From Allium sativum (lineage: Eukaryota > Streptophyta > Magnoliopsida > Asparagales > Amaryllidaceae): DNA of 64,000 nt. Positions 61,224-64,000 of this stretch are shown in pieces. The translations under genes were made by a program, and so were the position numbers. Under the pieces are notes generated by a model that saw only the letters and a program-made list of their open reading frames with translations, was not told the origin of the DNA and searched no databases. Within the stretch, counting starts at the first letter, position 1, and the number at the start of each line of letters is the position of its first letter. The DNA lies in the NCBI GenBank assembly GCA_030737875.1, contig CM060915.1:362697863-362761862 (forward strand), written 5' to 3'.

Positions 61224-62452
61224 ACTTGTATGGACGGATGTCTGACAGAGTATTTCCAAAAGGAATTACACGCGTTGATTTCTCCAAACGTACCATAGTT
61301 GATGGCGGAGAAATGGTTATTCTCTAGCCAGATAGCTAGAGTATGTTTGTGGACGTCAATCAAGTGTGATCTGGCGGATCTGATGATGTGGCATCCAAAG
61401 TATGTGATAATCAGATGTGTGCTGACCTCAAGCCTCATCAACCGGGAAATGACAAAAATCGGGCAGGCAGCATGGCTATGTGGGTCGCTCCCATTAGGAT
61501 GTATGATCACCTATCTAGAGAAATTCCAATTGCTTCTTAATCTATGTTCGATGCTATCCCTTATCGGGAGACGGTGGTTTGAGTCCATCTGTCGGTGATA
61601 TACATTCGATACACTCAAGCGAAATGAGTGGTCGGTCATGTGAGGGCCGGGTTGCAAGATGTTCTTGTTGAACCCAGTGTATTCGCCTCTAGAGATACAC
61701 ATGCGGAAGGTGGTCCCATACCTTGTCAAGTTGGAAATCCAATATCCAATAAGCGCCCGTGGTTTTCGATTATATACTATATACGGGGAGCGTGAGATGC
61801 AAGCGTTCCTCTAGATTTGTTAATTATCTGTATCTAGACATTATCATAATATCAGATCAAGATATTGATTTCAAAACTGGTTTGGATTTTCGTAAGGTAA
61901 AAACCATCCGTGTTTATGTGTGGATTGGTCTTACGATTATCTTTTTCTTTCGAAAGGATTTTAACTTTAAAATCAAGTTGTGTGATACTCTAAATGCTGT
62001 GCGAGTTTTCTCACTCTGGTTCACCAGACTGACCCGGTGTTTTGTAAATGCTCGGGTTAGCCCGGGATGTACAGGTTCAGGTTATCAGGTACCGTGAAGT
62101 CCAGTGACAAGCTGAAGGTGTTCAGATATTTGATATGATTACTAATTCCGCTATGTGTATGAGGACAGATCATTAAAACTGTCCAGATGTATGTTGTACT
62201 CTGATATTGTAAGTATTTTTTTTAAAGGCTCTCAATAAAGATTTATTTCTGTATTATATTTTGTTCCGCTGCGATGTGAGACTCTGTGTTGATACTTCTT
62301 CTTCTTCTATTCTAATATTTCTTTCTTTCTTATCTCACCCTCTAATTTCTTTCTAAAACTATCCAGTATTTTCGGTGCTTGGAGGATCGGTATAAGATAC
62401 GGTAAGAGTATTTATGTCGATTTTCGAGGCTGAAATCTGCTGGGTCGTTACA

Positions 62453-63239
62453 GTGGTATCAGAGCTATTGGTTGAGTAGTAACCTTGGCTCTATGGCGTG
62501 ACTAAGTAGAGATGGGGTTAGCATACCCTAGACTGAGTGTGAGTGTATATATACGAGTGAACGCATTTGTAGATTTTATAAAAATTTGTTTTATGTTGTG
62601 GAGATTTATTGGTTGGGTTGTTTATGAGTTCTGGTCGATCAGTTTGATCCACTGTATCGATAGGGGTTTCTAAACGCTCAAATACGATAAACCGACGCAG
62701 TATGTTTTAAAAGAGGGTAAATGAAATAATTTTACCCAACGTATATTTTACATAGAAAAAGGAATTTATTTTCTATATTATATTAATGTGGAGTGTTTGT
62801 TTGTTCTGGTTGATTTGATTTGAAATCAAATTTGAATTATGAAATAAAGTTGAATTGATTAGAAAAATCAATTAGTCAATTGAATCAGATATGAGAAATG
62901 AAACTGAACCTGGTTAGGTAAAACCAATTCAAGAATGAATTCAAATTGAGTGAATGAATTGGGGTTTGAAAATTTAATGGATAAATAGATTGGGATTCGA
63001 ATAAAGTGGATTGCCATTCGAATTTTGAATTTCCTTTTCGAAGAAGTTAAGGCTAGAATGGCAGTTGTAGTCATACCGATCAAGCCATGCAAAGGAGGTG
63101 CTGGCAAAATTCTCGAAAATTTTAGAGTTCGAATTTATTTTGAATTTAATTCAATAGTAATGATTTAAAAATAATACGATTCGAAATATTCTTCTTACTT
63201 TGCAATTTCGAGGACGAAATTATTTTAAGGGGGGAAGAA
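62453..63239 (+). other. Internal region of element B, non-coding
   Basis: 787 bp. One base after the LTR end is the primer-binding site TGGTATCAGAGC (62454-62465). It ends TTTCGAGGACGAAAT (63206-63220) and polypurine AAGGGGGGAAGAA (63227-63239). The first ~250 bp resemble the start of element C's internal region, including GTGGAGATTTATTGGTTG. No frame resembling gag or pol. Confidence 0.85.
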
Positions 63240-64000
63240 TGTAATGTCCCAGATTTTTTGGCCATTTAAATTTGAATATTTAAATCTATTTATATATTAT
63301 ATTGGAATTATAATAGTTTTTTTTCGAATTTATTTAAATTAAAGGATTTATATATTTATATATATATATATATTTGATATCGTTTAACCAATTTTCTAAA
63401 TGTCGAGTTTTTAATCCAACTTGGTTTTATTCGAAGTTTTTGTTTGAATATATTCAATTATATCAATTTATTTTCAAATAACAGATTATCAAATATGACA
63501 ATAAGCGTTATATACATTTATATGTTTTAGTGTAATGTTGGGATATACTTTACAAGTATTATTAACAAATATGGATTTTTAAATAGAATGTTTACTGATT
63601 TAAACATATACAAAATAGTTGTTTATAATATAGGTTTGATGTATACTTTATTTACAATATATTTGATTATAAATGGGTGGCATAACAAATATTTATATTT
63701 AAGATCAAAGTATGTGCTAAACCAGTTGACAAAACACTACTTGATACATGATTAAGGGATAAAGATTTTAGTAAACAAATATCGTTCCAAATCCATTCCA
63801 GCACAAATATACAAATTGCTCTGCCAACATAAACCAAACAATATGATTTAATTTTAATACAATACCATGTTTTGGTTCTTTCCCGGAACAATAAAAAGAA
63901 AACAACAAATGGTTTTAGCATTTTATCACATTACAATCATCGAATAAGTTCATAAAAATATACAAACAAAAAGAAAGAAATATTGGCAAATCCATTTCTG
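63240..64000 (+). repeat. 3' LTR of element B, first 761 bp
   Basis: Copy of 56281 onward, nearly identical; continues past the window. Confidence 0.9.

Larger units (their letters stand above)
56281..62452 (+). repeat. 5' LTR of element B (6,172 bp)
   Basis: Starts TGTAATGTCCCAG and ends GCTGGGTCGTTACA. It has a plus TATA box (58311-58320), an antisense gene-like segment, GTGAG-TTAAA-CTCAC (58996-59010), the three-hairpin module (60615-60717), the covarying hairpin (61207-61223), a GAAGA…TCTTC hairpin (61040-61056), and TTCCGCT motifs at 62146 and 62264. Confidence 0.9.
56281..64000 (+). mobile_element. Element B: giant-LTR retrotransposon, runs off window
   Basis: 5' LTR 56281-62452 (6,172 bp), internal region 62453-63239 (787 bp), 3' LTR from 63240 to beyond the window. 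The first ~760 bp of the two LTRs differ by one substitution and the length of an AT run, so this is the youngest insertion. The 5 bp before it are TAAAT; the other duplication is out of view. No gag-pol frame. It inserted in the internal region of A3. Confidence 0.9.

Noticed and set aside
1..64000. Autonomous retrotransposon or pararetrovirus genes
   Set aside because: No gag zinc knuckle, protease, RT, RNase H or integrase motif was seen in any frame of the internal regions or flanks.

Overview
This is plant nuclear DNA, almost certainly from an angiosperm and probably heterochromatic. It is AT-rich and has no bacterial-style genes and no organellar genes. I see no intact protein-coding gene. 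Nearly the whole window is a nest of LTR retrotransposons whose LTRs are enormous (about 4.7 to 7 kb), while their internal regions are tiny (about 0.8 to 1.7 kb) and non-coding. Wherever the site is in view, the internal region opens with a primer-binding site TGGTATCAGAG(C), the complement of the plant initiator-Met tRNA 3' end. It closes with a Ty3/gypsy-like tail (TTTCGAGGACGAA or a variant) and a polypurine tract. No gag, protease, RT, RNase H or integrase frame is visible, so these elements are non-autonomous.

Layout. 1-1256: minus-strand LTR-like fragment (G) with a possible exon at the window edge. 1257-2133 and 15442-17234: AT-rich host sequence, the second part carrying degenerate ~195-bp repeats. 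2134-15436: complete element A (+), TSD TTCAA. 17235-~42180: minus-strand LTR A', an A relative, split by element C (18039-25390, +, TSD AAATG) and element D (27611-38748, -, TSD CATTC); it also carries a ~2.05-kb tandem duplication. ~42180-43613: host-like DNA with a possible 5' gene end. 43614-44915: LTR fragment E. 44916-48458: LTR fragment F, a C relative. 48459-56280: element A3 (-), an A relative that inserted in F. 56281-64000: element B (+), which inserted in the internal region of A3 and runs off the window.

The families share a plan despite strong sequence divergence. From the LTR start: U3 of roughly 1 to 2 kb, a TATA box, a variable host-like 'cargo' segment, a splice-donor-like GTGAG...CTCAC hairpin, a long repeat-rich centre, a GC-richer block with conserved RNA hairpins, and a U5 with TTCCGCTG motifs. 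One hairpin shows compensatory changes between families A, B and C. A 103-bp three-hairpin module is about 94% identical between B and C although their surrounding LTRs differ widely. In element C the 5' LTR is replaced by an 87-bp inverted copy of the U5 end, yet the element is bounded by a perfect TSD. The best candidate for something undescribed is this giant-LTR, cargo-bearing, structured-RNA class of non-autonomous retroelements. All homology statements are by eye; no alignment or database search was run.
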